Shown: piece after piece, positions 15,644-25,012 of the stretch | Layout: the number at the start of each line of letters is the position of its first letter | Numbering within the stretch: the stretch's first letter is position 1 | Source: Blastococcus sp. TF02A-26 | Lineage (GTDB): Bacteria > Actinomycetota > Actinomycetes > Mycobacteriales > Geodermatophilaceae | Direction: 5' to 3' | Assembly: GCF_003319125.1 (NCBI RefSeq) | Contig: NZ_QOHG01000001.1 | Location: 310,001-374,000 of the forward strand | DNA: 64,000 bases | Notes under the pieces: model-generated | Told to the model about the DNA's origin: nothing | The model's database searches: none | What the model saw: only the letters and a program-made list of their open reading frames with translations | Program-made: the position numbers and the translations under genes

Positions 15644-16468
15644 GTGACCCCCCCGCAGCTCGCCGCAGCGCCCTCGTTCGACCTGGACCGGCTGCTGACC
15701 AGCATCGACACGATGGCGGCCCAGAAGCCGGTCGCCGCGCAGATCGTGTCGGTCGCCAACTCCGACGACACCAGCGCCCGCGCGCTCGCCGACATCCTCG
15801 CCGCCGACGTCGCCCTGGCCAGCCGGGTGATGAAGCTGGCCAACAGCGCCTACTTCGGCATGCGGGGCCGGGTCGGCACGCTGCAGTTCGCGGTGACCGT
15901 CGTCGGCTTCACCACCGTGCGCACCATGGCCACCGTCGCGCTGACCGACCTGGACGACGAGTCGCGGCTGCCCGAGGACTTCTGGCGGAGCACCACCAGC
16001 GTCGCCCTGGCGGCCTCCCTGCTGGCCCCCCGCTTCGGCGAGCGCCCGCAGGACGCGCTGTGCCTGGGGCTGCTCGCCCAGGTCGGTGTCGCGCTGCTGC
16101 ACCACAACGACCCCGAGGGCTACCGGGAGCTGGTCGCCGAGGAGCCGACGTTCCCCGGCCGCCGCGCCGCGGAGGTGCGGCGCTACGGGATCTCCGGGAT
16201 GCGGCTGACCAGCGTCGCGCTGGAGCAGTGGGGCTTCCCGCACGGGATGGTGGCGCCGCTGAGCGCCGTCGACGACCGCAGCTCGACCGACGGCGCGCTG
16301 CTGCGCTGCGCCTTCGAGCTCGCCGCCCGGCTCACGCAGGCCGGTTACGAACCGGTCGACGTGTCCGAGCTGACCGGTGGCCAGCTGCGCGAGGACGTCG
16401 TCGGGCCGGTCCTGGACCAGGTCGCCCAGGACGCCGACGAGCTGCGCCGGGCGATGCTCGACAGCTGA
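15644..16468 (+). CDS. HDOD domain signalling protein
   Basis: 274 residues, dominated by an HDOD domain: DVALASRVMKLANSAYFGM, then VGTLQFAVTVVGFTTVRTMA. The HD-type metal motif is absent; the equivalent segment reads LLAQVGVALLHHND, as expected for HDOD proteins, which are scaffolds rather than hydrolases. HDOD genes often accompany c-di-GMP enzymes, as here with the preceding GGDEF-EAL protein, and the two are probably co-transcribed. Start GTG 15644 has GGAG at 15635-15638. A terminator hairpin follows. Confidence 0.85.
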   Translation: MTPPQLAAAPSFDLDRLLTSIDTMAAQKPVAAQIVSVANSDDTSARALADILAADVALASRVMKLANSAYFGMRGRVGTLQFAVTVVGFTTVRTMATVALTDLDDESRLPEDFWRSTTSVALAASLLAPRFGERPQDALCLGLLAQVGVALLHHNDPEGYRELVAEEPTFPGRRAAEVRRYGISGMRLTSVALEQWGFPHGMVAPLSAVDDRSSTDGALLRCAFELAARLTQAGYEPVDVSELTGGQLREDVVGPVLDQVAQDADELRRAMLDS

Positions 16469-16476
16469 GCCCCACA

Positions 16477-16518
16477 GCAGGACGGCCGGCGCCCCGTGCG
16501 GGACGCCGGCCGTTCTGC
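16477..16518. terminator. Bidirectional hairpin between HDOD and acyl-CoA dehydrogenase genes
   Basis: Arms 16477-16491 and 16504-16518 pair over 15 bases with one G-T wobble and a 12-base loop. It lies 8 bases after the HDOD stop and 11 bases from the end of the convergent gene. Confidence 0.7.
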
Positions 16519-16529
16519 CGTGGTGCGGG

Positions 16530-17681
16530 TCAGCCGGTGAAGGGCGCGCCCAGCGGGTCCACGGTCGGGTGGTCGCCGACGGTGGCGGCGAGCCGGTCGA
16601 GGGCCCAGTCGCCGTCGCCGAGCACGTGGTCGATGGCGGTGAGCCGGCTGGTGTAGTGGCCGACCTTGTACTCCGCGGTGACCCCGATGCCGCCGTGCAG
16701 CTGGATGGCCTCCTTGCCGATGTGCCGGCCGGCGCGGCTGGTCTGCAGCCGGGCCCGGTCGGCGGCGGCGACGACGTCACCGCCGGCGTCGGCCACCATG
16801 CTCGCCCACAGCGCGGTGCTGCGGGCCAGCTCGAGGGACACGTACATGTCCGCGGCGCGGAAGGTGAGCGCCTGGAACTTGTTCAGCGTCACCCCGAACT
16901 GCTTGCGCTGCGTCAGGTACTCCGAGGTGGTGCGCAGCGCGGTCTCCATCGCGCCGACGGCCTCGTTGGCGTAGGCGATCCGGGCCAGCGCGAACGCCTT
17001 CTCGATCTCGGCGGTCCGGTCGCCGGTGCCCTCGCCCAGCAGCCGGGCGGGGGTCGACGCGAACGTCACGTTGGCCGCGCGGCCGCCGTCGTGGGTGCGG
17101 TAGCCGGTGCGGGTCAGCCCCGACGCGTCGCCGTCCACCACGAACAGCGCGGTGCCGCCGTCGGTGACGGCGCTGACCACGAGGACGTCGGCGCGGGCGC
17201 CGCCCAGCACCGGCTCCTTGACGCCGGTCAGCGTCCAGGAGTCGCCGTCGGCGCTCGCGGTGACGCCCTGCGCCGCCGCGCTCCACCGGGTGGTGGGCTC
17301 GGCGTGGGCGAAGGCGAGGACGCTGCTGCCCTCGCTCAGCGGGGCGAGGAGCTCGGCCCGCTGCTCGGCCGTGCCGACCGCCGCGACCAGGCCACCGGCC
17401 AGGACGACGGCCTCGACGAACGGCTCGGGCGCCAGCACCCGGCCGATCTGCTCGGCGACGATGGCCACCTCGACGGGGCCGGCGCCCATGCCGCCGTCCT
17501 CCTCGGCGAAGGGCAGGCCCAGCACGCCCATCTCGGCCAGCTGGCCCCACGTCTTCTCGTCGAAGCCGGGGTCGTTCTTCGTGACCTGCCGCCGCTGCTC
17601 GGCGTCGCCGTAGGCGCGGTCGAGGAGGCCGCGGACGGCCTCGCGCAGGTCGTTCTGCTCGCTGTCGAACTCGAAGTTCAT
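16530..17681 (-). CDS. Acyl-CoA dehydrogenase, small-subunit type (PimD-like)
   Basis: 383 residues, acyl-CoA dehydrogenase fold: N-terminal helices (FEFDSEQNDLREAVRGLLDR), LGLPFAEEDGGMG, and the C-terminal QFGVTLNKFQALTFRAADMY and QLHGGIGVTAEYKVGHY. The middle domain diverges from single-chain enzymes, as in the smaller partners of heteromeric dehydrogenases (pimeloyl-CoA PimD; mycobacterial ChsE and IpdE types). It lies 4 bases downstream of the larger partner at 17686, so the two probably form one enzyme oxidising an acyl-CoA, with electrons passing to ETF. The substrate cannot be told; a dicarboxylyl-, cyclic or steroid-derived CoA is possible. Confidence 0.85.
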   Translation of the reverse strand: MNFEFDSEQNDLREAVRGLLDRAYGDAEQRRQVTKNDPGFDEKTWGQLAEMGVLGLPFAEEDGGMGAGPVEVAIVAEQIGRVLAPEPFVEAVVLAGGLVAAVGTAEQRAELLAPLSEGSSVLAFAHAEPTTRWSAAAQGVTASADGDSWTLTGVKEPVLGGARADVLVVSAVTDGGTALFVVDGDASGLTRTGYRTHDGGRAANVTFASTPARLLGEGTGDRTAEIEKAFALARIAYANEAVGAMETALRTTSEYLTQRKQFGVTLNKFQALTFRAADMYVSLELARSTALWASMVADAGGDVVAAADRARLQTSRAGRHIGKEAIQLHGGIGVTAEYKVGHYTSRLTAIDHVLGDGDWALDRLAATVGDHPTVDPLGAPFTG

Positions 17682-17685
17682 CTCG

Positions 17686-18861
<1,176 letters not shown>

Positions 18862-18937
18862 CGGACCTCTCTCCTGACGTCGGCCACCGTGGGCGACGCC
18901 CTCTCGTGCGTGGTGACCCTGACGATCCCACACGTAT

Positions 18938-18949
18938 TACCGGCGGGTA
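18938..18949 (-). promoter_or_regulatory. Candidate TetR-type operator before the dehydrogenase operon
   Basis: TACCGGCGGGTA has perfect TACC/GGTA outer arms and an imperfect centre. It lies 77 bases upstream of the dehydrogenase ATG and 62 bases upstream of the divergent zinc-ribbon gene. Similar TAC(C/T)-type palindromes occur before fatty-acid genes in actinobacteria. No regulator gene is adjacent. Confidence 0.35.
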
Positions 18950-19010
18950 GCACGGGCCGCCGGACCGCGCGCGCCGGGAACCGGGCGGCCGCGACGGCCG
19001 TTGCCGCGAC

Positions 19011-19400
19011 ATGGAGCTGACCTGCCCGAAGTGCCACGGGACCATGCGGACCTACGAGCGCAACGGCGTCCACGTCGACCAGTGCGGCGACTGCCGCGGC
19101 ATCTTCCTCGACCGCGGCGAGCTCGAGCGGCTGATCGACGCCGAGAACGCCTGGCACGGCGGCGGGACTCCGCAGGCCGCGCCGGCCGCCGAGGGGCGCT
19201 ACCGCTCCGACCACGACCGCGACGAGGACCGGTACCGCGACCAGCAGCGCGCGGCGTCCTCCGGTGGGCTGGGCGCCGTGGTCAGCGAGGTGCTCGGCCA
19301 GGTGCAGGGCCGCTCCCACTCGAGCAGCTCGCACGGCTCCTACGGTCAGCCGTACAAGAAGAAGCGCAAGGAGTCGTTCCTCAGCGACCTCTTCGGCTGA
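19011..19400 (+). CDS. TFIIB-type zinc ribbon protein
   Basis: 129 residues. The N-terminus is a zf-TFIIB ribbon: LTCPKCHGTM, then QCGDCRGIFLDRGELERLID, with CPxC and CxxC pairs. The rest is low complexity: an Arg/Asp-rich stretch, a Gly/Ser/His-rich stretch and a Lys/Arg patch (YKKKRKESFLSDLFG) at the end. The family is common and functionally undefined, probably nucleic-acid or protein binding. There is no ribosome site before ATG 19011, so the transcript may be leaderless. It converges on the antiporter gene with 9 bases between. Confidence 0.8.
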   Translation: MELTCPKCHGTMRTYERNGVHVDQCGDCRGIFLDRGELERLIDAENAWHGGGTPQAAPAAEGRYRSDHDRDEDRYRDQQRAASSGGLGAVVSEVLGQVQGRSHSSSSHGSYGQPYKKKRKESFLSDLFG

Positions 19401-19409
19401 CCCGCTCTC

Positions 19410-20585
19410 CTACGCGGGCCGGCTCCGGGCCGCCCGCAGCGCGAGCCGGCGGGCGAGCGGGTCGGCCAGCCGCGGGGCGAGCGGCCCCAGCACGGCCAGG
19501 ACCAGCACGTAGGCGGCGACCGTCGGCCCGAACTCCGGGACGACGGCGCCGCCGACCAGGCCGGCGATGATCAGCGAGAACTCGCCGCGGGGCACCAGCG
19601 CGGCGCCGGCGCGCAACCGGCCGGCCGGCCCCACCCCGGCCCGGCGCCCGGCCAGCCACCCGGTGGCCACCTTCGTCGCCACCCCCACCAGCGCGAGGCC
19701 GAGCGCGGGCAGCAGCACCGCGGGCAGCTCGCGGGGGTCGATCGACAGCCCCGCGAAGACGAAGAAGACGGCGGCGAACAGGTCGCGCAGGGGGCCGAGG
19801 AGGCCGCGCAGCCGCTCGACCAGCTCGCCGGAGAGCGCGATGCCCAGCAGGAACGCGCCGACGGCGGCCGAGACGTGCACCGCCTCGGCGCCCCCGGCGA
19901 CCAGCAGCGCCAGCCCCAGCACGCTGAGCAGCAGCACCTCGTCGGAGCCGGTGCCGACGGCGCGGCTGAGCAACTGCCCGTGCCGCAGGGCCACCACCAG
20001 CACGACCACGAGCACGCCGAGCGCGACCGCGATCGACGCGGCGGCCGAGGCCCCGCCGGACGCGGCGAGCAGCGCGGTGAGGATCGGCAGGTACGCGGCC
20101 ATGGCGAGGTCCTCGAGGACCAGCACCCCGAGCACGGCCGGTGTCTCCCGGTTGCCCAGCCGGCCGAGGTCGGTGAGGACCTTCGAGACGATGCCGGAGG
20201 AACTGATCGCGGTGACCCCGGCCATGGCCAGCGCCGCGGTCGGACCCCACCCGGCCACCAGGGCGAACGCCGCCCCGGGCAGCCCGTTGAGGAGCAGGTC
20301 GACGACACCCACCGGCGCCTGGCGGCGCAGGGTGCCGACCAGCTCGTCGGCGGTGTACTCCAGGCCGAGGACCAGCAGCAGGAGGACGACGCCGACGTCC
20401 GCGCCGGCCTCGATGAAGTCCTCCGGCGCGTCGAGCGGCAGCAGCCCGCCGGTGCCGAACGCCAGCCCGGCCAGCAGGTACAGGGGCACGGGGGAGAGGC
20501 CGATCCGGCCGGCGAGGCGTCCGATCACCCCCAGCGCGAGGACGACGGCGCCCAGCTCGACCAGCAGCCGCGCCGCGTCGCTCAC
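19410..20585 (-). CDS. CPA2-family K+(or Na+)/H+ antiporter, KhtU-like
   Basis: 391 residues, about 12 membrane helices and no cytoplasmic RCK domain. Family blocks include YLLAGLAFG, LLLLVLGLEYTADELV, MAGVTAISSSGIVSKVL and VLEDLAMAAYLPI, matching KefB/CPA2 antiporters. Its start GTG 20585 overlaps the stop of the gene encoding an RCK_C-domain protein, the arrangement of KhtT-KhtU, where the small subunit gates the antiporter. It would expel K+ in exchange for H+. Ion specificity is inferred from this context. Confidence 0.85.
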   Translation of the reverse strand: MSDAARLLVELGAVVLALGVIGRLAGRIGLSPVPLYLLAGLAFGTGGLLPLDAPEDFIEAGADVGVVLLLLVLGLEYTADELVGTLRRQAPVGVVDLLLNGLPGAAFALVAGWGPTAALAMAGVTAISSSGIVSKVLTDLGRLGNRETPAVLGVLVLEDLAMAAYLPILTALLAASGGASAAASIAVALGVLVVVLVVALRHGQLLSRAVGTGSDEVLLLSVLGLALLVAGGAEAVHVSAAVGAFLLGIALSGELVERLRGLLGPLRDLFAAVFFVFAGLSIDPRELPAVLLPALGLALVGVATKVATGWLAGRRAGVGPAGRLRAGAALVPRGEFSLIIAGLVGGAVVPEFGPTVAAYVLVLAVLGPLAPRLADPLARRLALRAARSRPA

Positions 20586-21064
20586 GGGGAGTGCAGCAGA
20601 GCGCGGACCCGCGCCACCCCGTCGGCGGTGCCGATCACGATCAGCCGGTCGTCGGCCTGGAAGCGGAAGTCGGGGGTGGGGGAGGCGACCGCCTCACCCG
20701 CCCGGAGGACGGCGACCACGGAGGCGCCGGTGCGGGTGCGCAGCGCGGTGTCGCCGAGCGTCGCGCCGACGTACGGCGAGCCGGGGAGGATCGGCACGCC
20801 CTCGGTGGCCAGCCCGGACACCTGCTCGCGCAACCGGGACAGCCGCTCGGTGATCCGCGGGGCGCCCAGCAGCTCCGCGACCGCATCGGCCTCCTCGGGC
20901 GTCAGCTCGACGGTCGCGGCCGTGGCGTCGGGGTCGACCTCGTCGTAGAGGACGAGGTGCCGGGCGCCGGTGGACTGCGAGACCACGCCGATCCGCCGTC
21001 CGGACGCGGTGAGCAGGTCGTGCCGGAGGCCGATGCCCGGCAGGCGGGTCTCCTCGACCTCCAC
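20582..21064 (-). CDS. Antiporter regulatory subunit with RCK_C/TrkA-C domain, KhtT-like
   Basis: 160 residues. The N-terminal half (TRLPGIGLRHDLLTASGRRI, then LVLYDEVDPDATAATVELTPEE) matches KhtT N-domains. The C-terminal half is a TrkA-C fold (ALRTRTGASVVAVLRAG, then FRFQADDRLIVIGTADGV). KhtT-type RCK_C domains bind cyclic di-AMP in Bacillus, of interest given the c-di-AMP riboswitch 18 kb away; binding here is inference. GTG 21064 follows GGAGAGGGG. First gene of the two-gene operon. Confidence 0.85.
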   Translation of the reverse strand: MEVEETRLPGIGLRHDLLTASGRRIGVVSQSTGARHLVLYDEVDPDATAATVELTPEEADAVAELLGAPRITERLSRLREQVSGLATEGVPILPGSPYVGATLGDTALRTRTGASVVAVLRAGEAVASPTPDFRFQADDRLIVIGTADGVARVRALLHSP

Positions 21065-21151
21065 CGTCGTCCCCTCTCCGCCGCTGGCAGCTGCAGGGTC
21101 AGGCTAGGGGCCGGCGCGTGCCGGAGCCGCACGCGGGGCAGGGGAGGGTGC

Positions 21152-21982
21152 GTGTTCGACGTCGACTGGATGGACCTGCTCTGCCGGGCGGTGCTGCGGG
21201 AGCGGACCGGGGAGCTCGTCGCCGAGGCCTGCGCCTGGACGGTGGGCCTCTCCGACCGGCCGCACCACCTGCGCCGCCGCGGCCGGCTCGTGGAGACCGG
21301 CGGCACGATCGGCGACCGGGCGGCGACCGGGCTGATGCTCAGCGGCGACGAGGACGGCCGGCTCGACCTCGGTGACGCCCGCCCCGGCTCGTTCGCCGAC
21401 GCGCTGAACGCCGTCGGCGCGGACGGGGTGGTCTTCGCCGACCACTTCGACCGCGAGGTCGTGGAGCCGTTCGTCCTGACCACCTGCGTGCGCGCGGCCG
21501 AGCGGGCCCGGGACACCCGGCCTGCGGAGTGGCGGGAACTGCTCGACGACCTCGGCGAGGACGGCACCGACCTGGTCGAGGTGGTCCGGGCGGGGGAGTG
21601 GGAGGTGCCGCTGCGGATCGACGCCGAGCACCTCGTGCTGGCCGCGCTGGGCGGCGTCCCGCTGCTGCAGGTGGAGGCCGAGGGGCTGCCGCTGTCGCTC
21701 GTGCGCCGCGCCGAGGCGCTGACCCGGGAGGCGGCGCCGCCACCGGCACCGGCCGCGCCCGTCGCGGACCCGGCGGCCTCCGGCGCGGTGTTCCTCGCCC
21801 GCGCGGCCCTGGCCGGCGGCGACCCGCCCGAGCCGGTGGTGCCCGCCGACGCCGACCGGCTGCTCGCCCTGCTGCTGGCGGAGGGCATCGAGCCCGACGA
21901 GGTGGCCGACGTGCTGCCGCACCTGCCGCTGGCGCCGGGCACCGCCGACACCGTGCTCGGGTTGCTCGCCGCCGGGCGCTGA
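21152..21982 (+). CDS. Hypothetical protein
   Basis: 276 residues, not recognised. The N-terminal half is mixed and charged (VDWMDLLCRAVLRERTGELV, HHLRRRGRLVETGGTIGDRA). A middle segment includes WEVPLRIDAEHLVLAALGGV and an Ala/Pro linker at about 185. The C-terminal 70 residues are a helical ADADRLLALLLAEGIEPDEV repeat-like region. GGGGAGGG at 21141-21148 just before GTG 21152 supports translation. It is convergent with a TetR gene 6 bases away. No signal peptide or membrane helix seen. Confidence 0.55.
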   Translation: MFDVDWMDLLCRAVLRERTGELVAEACAWTVGLSDRPHHLRRRGRLVETGGTIGDRAATGLMLSGDEDGRLDLGDARPGSFADALNAVGADGVVFADHFDREVVEPFVLTTCVRAAERARDTRPAEWRELLDDLGEDGTDLVEVVRAGEWEVPLRIDAEHLVLAALGGVPLLQVEAEGLPLSLVRRAEALTREAAPPPAPAAPVADPAASGAVFLARAALAGGDPPEPVVPADADRLLALLLAEGIEPDEVADVLPHLPLAPGTADTVLGLLAAGR

Positions 21983-21988
21983 GCCGGC

Positions 21989-22594
21989 TCAGTCCCCGGT
22001 GAGGCGGGCCAGCACCCGCGGGAGCAGGTCACCCGGGACGGCGTCGGGGTCGGACAGGGTCTCCACCGCGAGGCCGTGCACCAGGGCGAGGACGACGACG
22101 GCGAGGGACTGCGCGTCCCACCCGCCGACCCCGCGCTCGGCGAGGAAGCCGGCCACCACGCCGGTGACCCGGTCGCGCACCGCGCGGCGGGCGGCGACGA
22201 ACGCCGGGCGCACCGCGGGCTCGCGCACTGCCCGCTGCCAGAACTCGAGGAAGAGGACCTGCCAGCGCGGATCGAGCCGGTGCAGCTCCGTGGCGACGGC
22301 GGACAGGGCCTCGGGCAGATCCCGGGCCGCGGCCATCGCGGTCTCGACCGCGGCGAGGCGGGCGGCCACCTCGTCCTCCATGAGGGCGAGGAACAGCTCG
22401 TCCTTGCCGGCGAAGTTGGAGTAGACGGCGCCCTTGGTGAAGCCGGCCGCGGCCGCCACGTGGTCCAGGCTCGCGGCGGCGAAGCCCCGGTCGGCGAAGA
22501 CCTCCCGCGCGCCCTCGAGCACGCGGGCGCGGACGTCCGCCCGTGTCGGTCGAGGTGTGCGCGGCGACACCTCGGACGTGGTGGACGCGGGCAC
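21989..22594 (-). CDS. TetR-family repressor of the divergent DUF3533 gene
   Basis: 201 residues. The HTH (about residues 20-65) reads ARVLEGAREVFADRGFAAAS, then GFTKGAVYSNFAGKDELFLA. GTG 22594 is used because the longer frame would run through the operator palindromes at 22603-22635. The two palindromes lie between this start and the divergent membrane-protein gene at 22647, a classic autoregulated repressor/transporter arrangement. The ligand is unknown. Confidence 0.85.
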   Translation of the reverse strand: MPASTTSEVSPRTPRPTRADVRARVLEGAREVFADRGFAAASLDHVAAAAGFTKGAVYSNFAGKDELFLALMEDEVAARLAAVETAMAAARDLPEALSAVATELHRLDPRWQVLFLEFWQRAVREPAVRPAFVAARRAVRDRVTGVVAGFLAERGVGGWDAQSLAVVVLALVHGLAVETLSDPDAVPGDLLPRVLARLTGD

Positions 22595-22602
22595 GACGAC
22601 GA

Positions 22603-22635
22603 GGATACTCGTCGGTATCCAATACCTAGCGGTAT
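22603..22635. promoter_or_regulatory. Tandem operator for the TetR repressor
   Basis: GGATAC-6-GTATCC (22603-22620) and ATACC-4-GGTAT (22622-22635) are both perfect inverted repeats sharing the ATAC/GTAT core. They fill the gap between the divergent starts at 22594 and 22647. Confidence 0.7.
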
Positions 22636-22646
22636 CGAGGTGAGTC

Positions 22647-23711
22647 ATGACCCGTCCGGGGGCCCCGGGACCCGCGCGCACCGGCACCGTCCGCACCGCG
22701 GTGCTCGTGCTGGGCGTCCTGCTGCTGCAGCTCGGCTTCGTGCTCAGCTACATCGGCGCCTTCCACTCGCCCACGCCGCGGGAGGTGCCGCTGGCCGTCG
22801 TCCTCCCGGCCGGCGCCCCGGCGGACGCGGCCGGCGACGTCGTCGACGCGCTGAACGGCATCGACGGGTCGCCGCTCGACGCGCGCGCGGTGGCCGACGA
22901 GGCGGCCGGACGGGACCTGCTGGCCGACCGAGAGGTCGACGGCGTGCTGCTCCTGGGGGCCGGCACGGAGGACCGGCTGCTCGTGGCCGGCGCCGAGGGC
23001 GGCGCGCTCGGCACCGCCCTGGAGACCGTGCTCGAGCGGGTCGACGCGACCCAGCAGCGCACGGTGACGACCGAGGACGTCCTCCCGGCCGACGAGCAGG
23101 ACACCCGCGGCCTGTCGCCGTTCTACCTCGCCGTCGGGTGGGTGGTCGGCGGCTACCTGGTCGCCGCGATCATCGGCGTCGCCTCCGGCCCCGCGACGAC
23201 GGCACGGGCCGCGGCGGGCCGGCTCGGTGGACTGGCCGCGTACGCCGTGGCCTCCGGCGTCGGGGGAGCGCTGGTCGCCGGGCCGCTCCTCGGCGCGCTC
23301 GACGGGCCGTTCCCGGCGCTGTCGGCGCTCGGTGCGCTGGTCGTCTTCGGCGTCGGCGTTTTCACCATGGCGCTGCAGGGCGTGCTCGGACTGGTCGGCG
23401 TGGGGGTGGCGATCCTGCTGTTCGTCGTCCTCGGCAACCCCAGCGCCGGCGGTGCCTACCCCGGCCCGCTGCTCCCGCCCTTCTGGGCCGCGATCGGACC
23501 GTGGCTGCCGCCGGGCGCCGGCACCGACGCCGTGCGGGCGCTGGTGTACTTCGACGGCACCGGGGCCGGGCAGGGCGTCCTCGTCCTCGCCGGCTACGCG
23601 GTGGCGGGGGTCCTGGGCTCGCTGCTCGCGGCCGGCCGCGGCGCCAGCAGCCAGGTGACCAGCGCGGTCAGCACCGAGACGGCGCAGCCGGCCAGCGCGA
23701 GCGCGGTGTAG
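22647..23711 (+). CDS. DUF3533 / ABC-2-like membrane protein
   Basis: 354 residues. One helix near the N-terminus (TAVLVLGVLLLQLGFVLSY) is followed by a soluble extracytoplasmic domain to about residue 150, then about five helices (AVGWVVGGYLVAAIIGVA to VLVLAGYAVAGVLGSLLA). This is the layout of DUF3533 and YhgE/Pip-like proteins related to ABC-2 permeases. It is regulated by the divergent TetR gene through tandem palindromes, so it may act in export or stress response. ATG 22647 follows GAGGTGAG. Its last 118 bases lie antisense to the MFS gene. Confidence 0.75.
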   Translation: MTRPGAPGPARTGTVRTAVLVLGVLLLQLGFVLSYIGAFHSPTPREVPLAVVLPAGAPADAAGDVVDALNGIDGSPLDARAVADEAAGRDLLADREVDGVLLLGAGTEDRLLVAGAEGGALGTALETVLERVDATQQRTVTTEDVLPADEQDTRGLSPFYLAVGWVVGGYLVAAIIGVASGPATTARAAAGRLGGLAAYAVASGVGGALVAGPLLGALDGPFPALSALGALVVFGVGVFTMALQGVLGLVGVGVAILLFVVLGNPSAGGAYPGPLLPPFWAAIGPWLPPGAGTDAVRALVYFDGTGAGQGVLVLAGYAVAGVLGSLLAAGRGASSQVTSAVSTETAQPASASAV

Positions 23712-25012
23712 CCCCCGGCGGAGGGGTACGGCGCCCCGGCCGGGGTCGCCGCCGCCAGTGCGGCGGCGACCAGCGCGCTCCCGGTGGAGAAGCCGACGTA
23801 GCGCAGCACCTGGTTGAGGCTCATGGCGCTGCCGGTCTCCCGTCCCGGCACCGCGGCCACGACGAGGGCGGGCAGCACCGCGAAGCAGGCGCCGACGCCG
23901 AGGCCGGCCACCGCCATCACCCCGGCGAGGGCCCAGAGGCCGGTCGGGGTCGTCGCGTACAGGCCCAGCGCGGTGGCCAGCAGCAGCGCGCCGGCCGGGA
24001 GGGACACGTGCGGGCCGGCGCGGTCGGTCAGCGCCCGGGCGGCCCGGCTGGCCGCCACGCTGAGCAGGGAGAACGGCACGAGGACGAGGCCGGCACCCAC
24101 CACCGAGGCGGCGGACCCGTAGCCGGAGGTCTCGGGTGTCTGCGCGTAGAGCGGCACCGAGGCCAGCAGCAGGTAGTTGGCGAGGCCGACCAGCAGCGAC
24201 GTCAGGTGTGCCGTGGCCGCCGTCCGCCCCCGGGCCAGGCGCAGGTCGACCAGCGGCGCCGGTGTGCGCAGCGACCACGCCACCCACCCGGCCGCGGCGA
24301 GCAGGCCACCGGCGGCGAGGGCGAGCAGGGCGGGCGACGTCCAGCCCCACGTGTCGCCCTCGCCGAGCACCAGCAGGCCGGCGGCCAGCGCGGCGCCGAG
24401 CAGGACGGCGCCGACGGCGTCGAGCCGGCGCGGCGGGCGGTCCGGTGGCGGCGGGAGCACCACGGCGCCGGCGGCCAGGGCCAGGCCGCTCACCGCGGCG
24501 CCCAGCCAGAAGGCGGCGTGCACGCCGCCGAGGTCGGCGACCAGCCCGGCGACCGGGTAGCCGAGGCCGACGCCGGCGACGACGGTGATCGACAGCGCCG
24601 CGACGGTCGCGCGCTGCCGGGCGCCGGTCAGCGCGTCCCGCGCGGTCGCCATCGCCAGGGGCGCCAGGCCCAGCCCCAGGCCCTGCAGCGCCCGGCCGGC
24701 CAGCAGCTCCCCGAAGCCGACGGGGAGGGCGGCCAGCACGCTGCCGGCCAGGACGGCGGCGAGGGTCGCGAGGACGACGGTGCGGCGGTGGCGTCCGTCG
24801 CCGAGCCGCCCGAGCACCGGGGTGGCCACGGCGCCGACCAGCAGGCTGATCGTGAGCGACCACTGGGCGTCGTGCACCGGGACGTCGTAGGCGTCGGCGA
24901 TCGCCGGGACCAGTGGCGCGCCCAGGCTGCTGATCACCGCGACGACGGCGACGCAGAAGACCAGGACGGGGGCGAGGGCCCGGCCGGTGATCGGGGGAGG
25001 AGGCGCGGTCAC
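23594..25012 (-). CDS. MFS transporter, DHA2-like
   Basis: 472 residues, about 14 hydrophobic segments. LVGAVATPVLGRLGDGRHRR is the MFS motif A loop and GRALQGLGLGLAPLAMATAR the motif C-like region. The late blocks PGRETGSAMSLNQVLRYVG and STGSALVAAAL resemble DHA2 drug exporters. GTG 25012 overlaps the pobA stop (GTGA), so it is translationally coupled to 4-hydroxybenzoate hydroxylase. It may move an aromatic acid or export a toxic intermediate; this is inferred from position. Its 3' end overlaps the convergent DUF3533 gene by 118 bases. Confidence 0.85.
   Translation of the reverse strand: MTAPPPPITGRALAPVLVFCVAVVAVISSLGAPLVPAIADAYDVPVHDAQWSLTISLLVGAVATPVLGRLGDGRHRRTVVLATLAAVLAGSVLAALPVGFGELLAGRALQGLGLGLAPLAMATARDALTGARQRATVAALSITVVAGVGLGYPVAGLVADLGGVHAAFWLGAAVSGLALAAGAVVLPPPPDRPPRRLDAVGAVLLGAALAAGLLVLGEGDTWGWTSPALLALAAGGLLAAAGWVAWSLRTPAPLVDLRLARGRTAATAHLTSLLVGLANYLLLASVPLYAQTPETSGYGSAASVVGAGLVLVPFSLLSVAASRAARALTDRAGPHVSLPAGALLLATALGLYATTPTGLWALAGVMAVAGLGVGACFAVLPALVVAAVPGRETGSAMSLNQVLRYVGFSTGSALVAAALAAATPAGAPYPSAGGYTALALAGCAVSVLTALVTWLLAPRPAASSEPRTPATA

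Noticed and set aside
13225-15843. An 872-codon minus-strand frame opposite the GGDEF-EAL gene
   Set aside because: Composition is biased and patternless, while the plus strand carries full GGDEF and EAL motifs.
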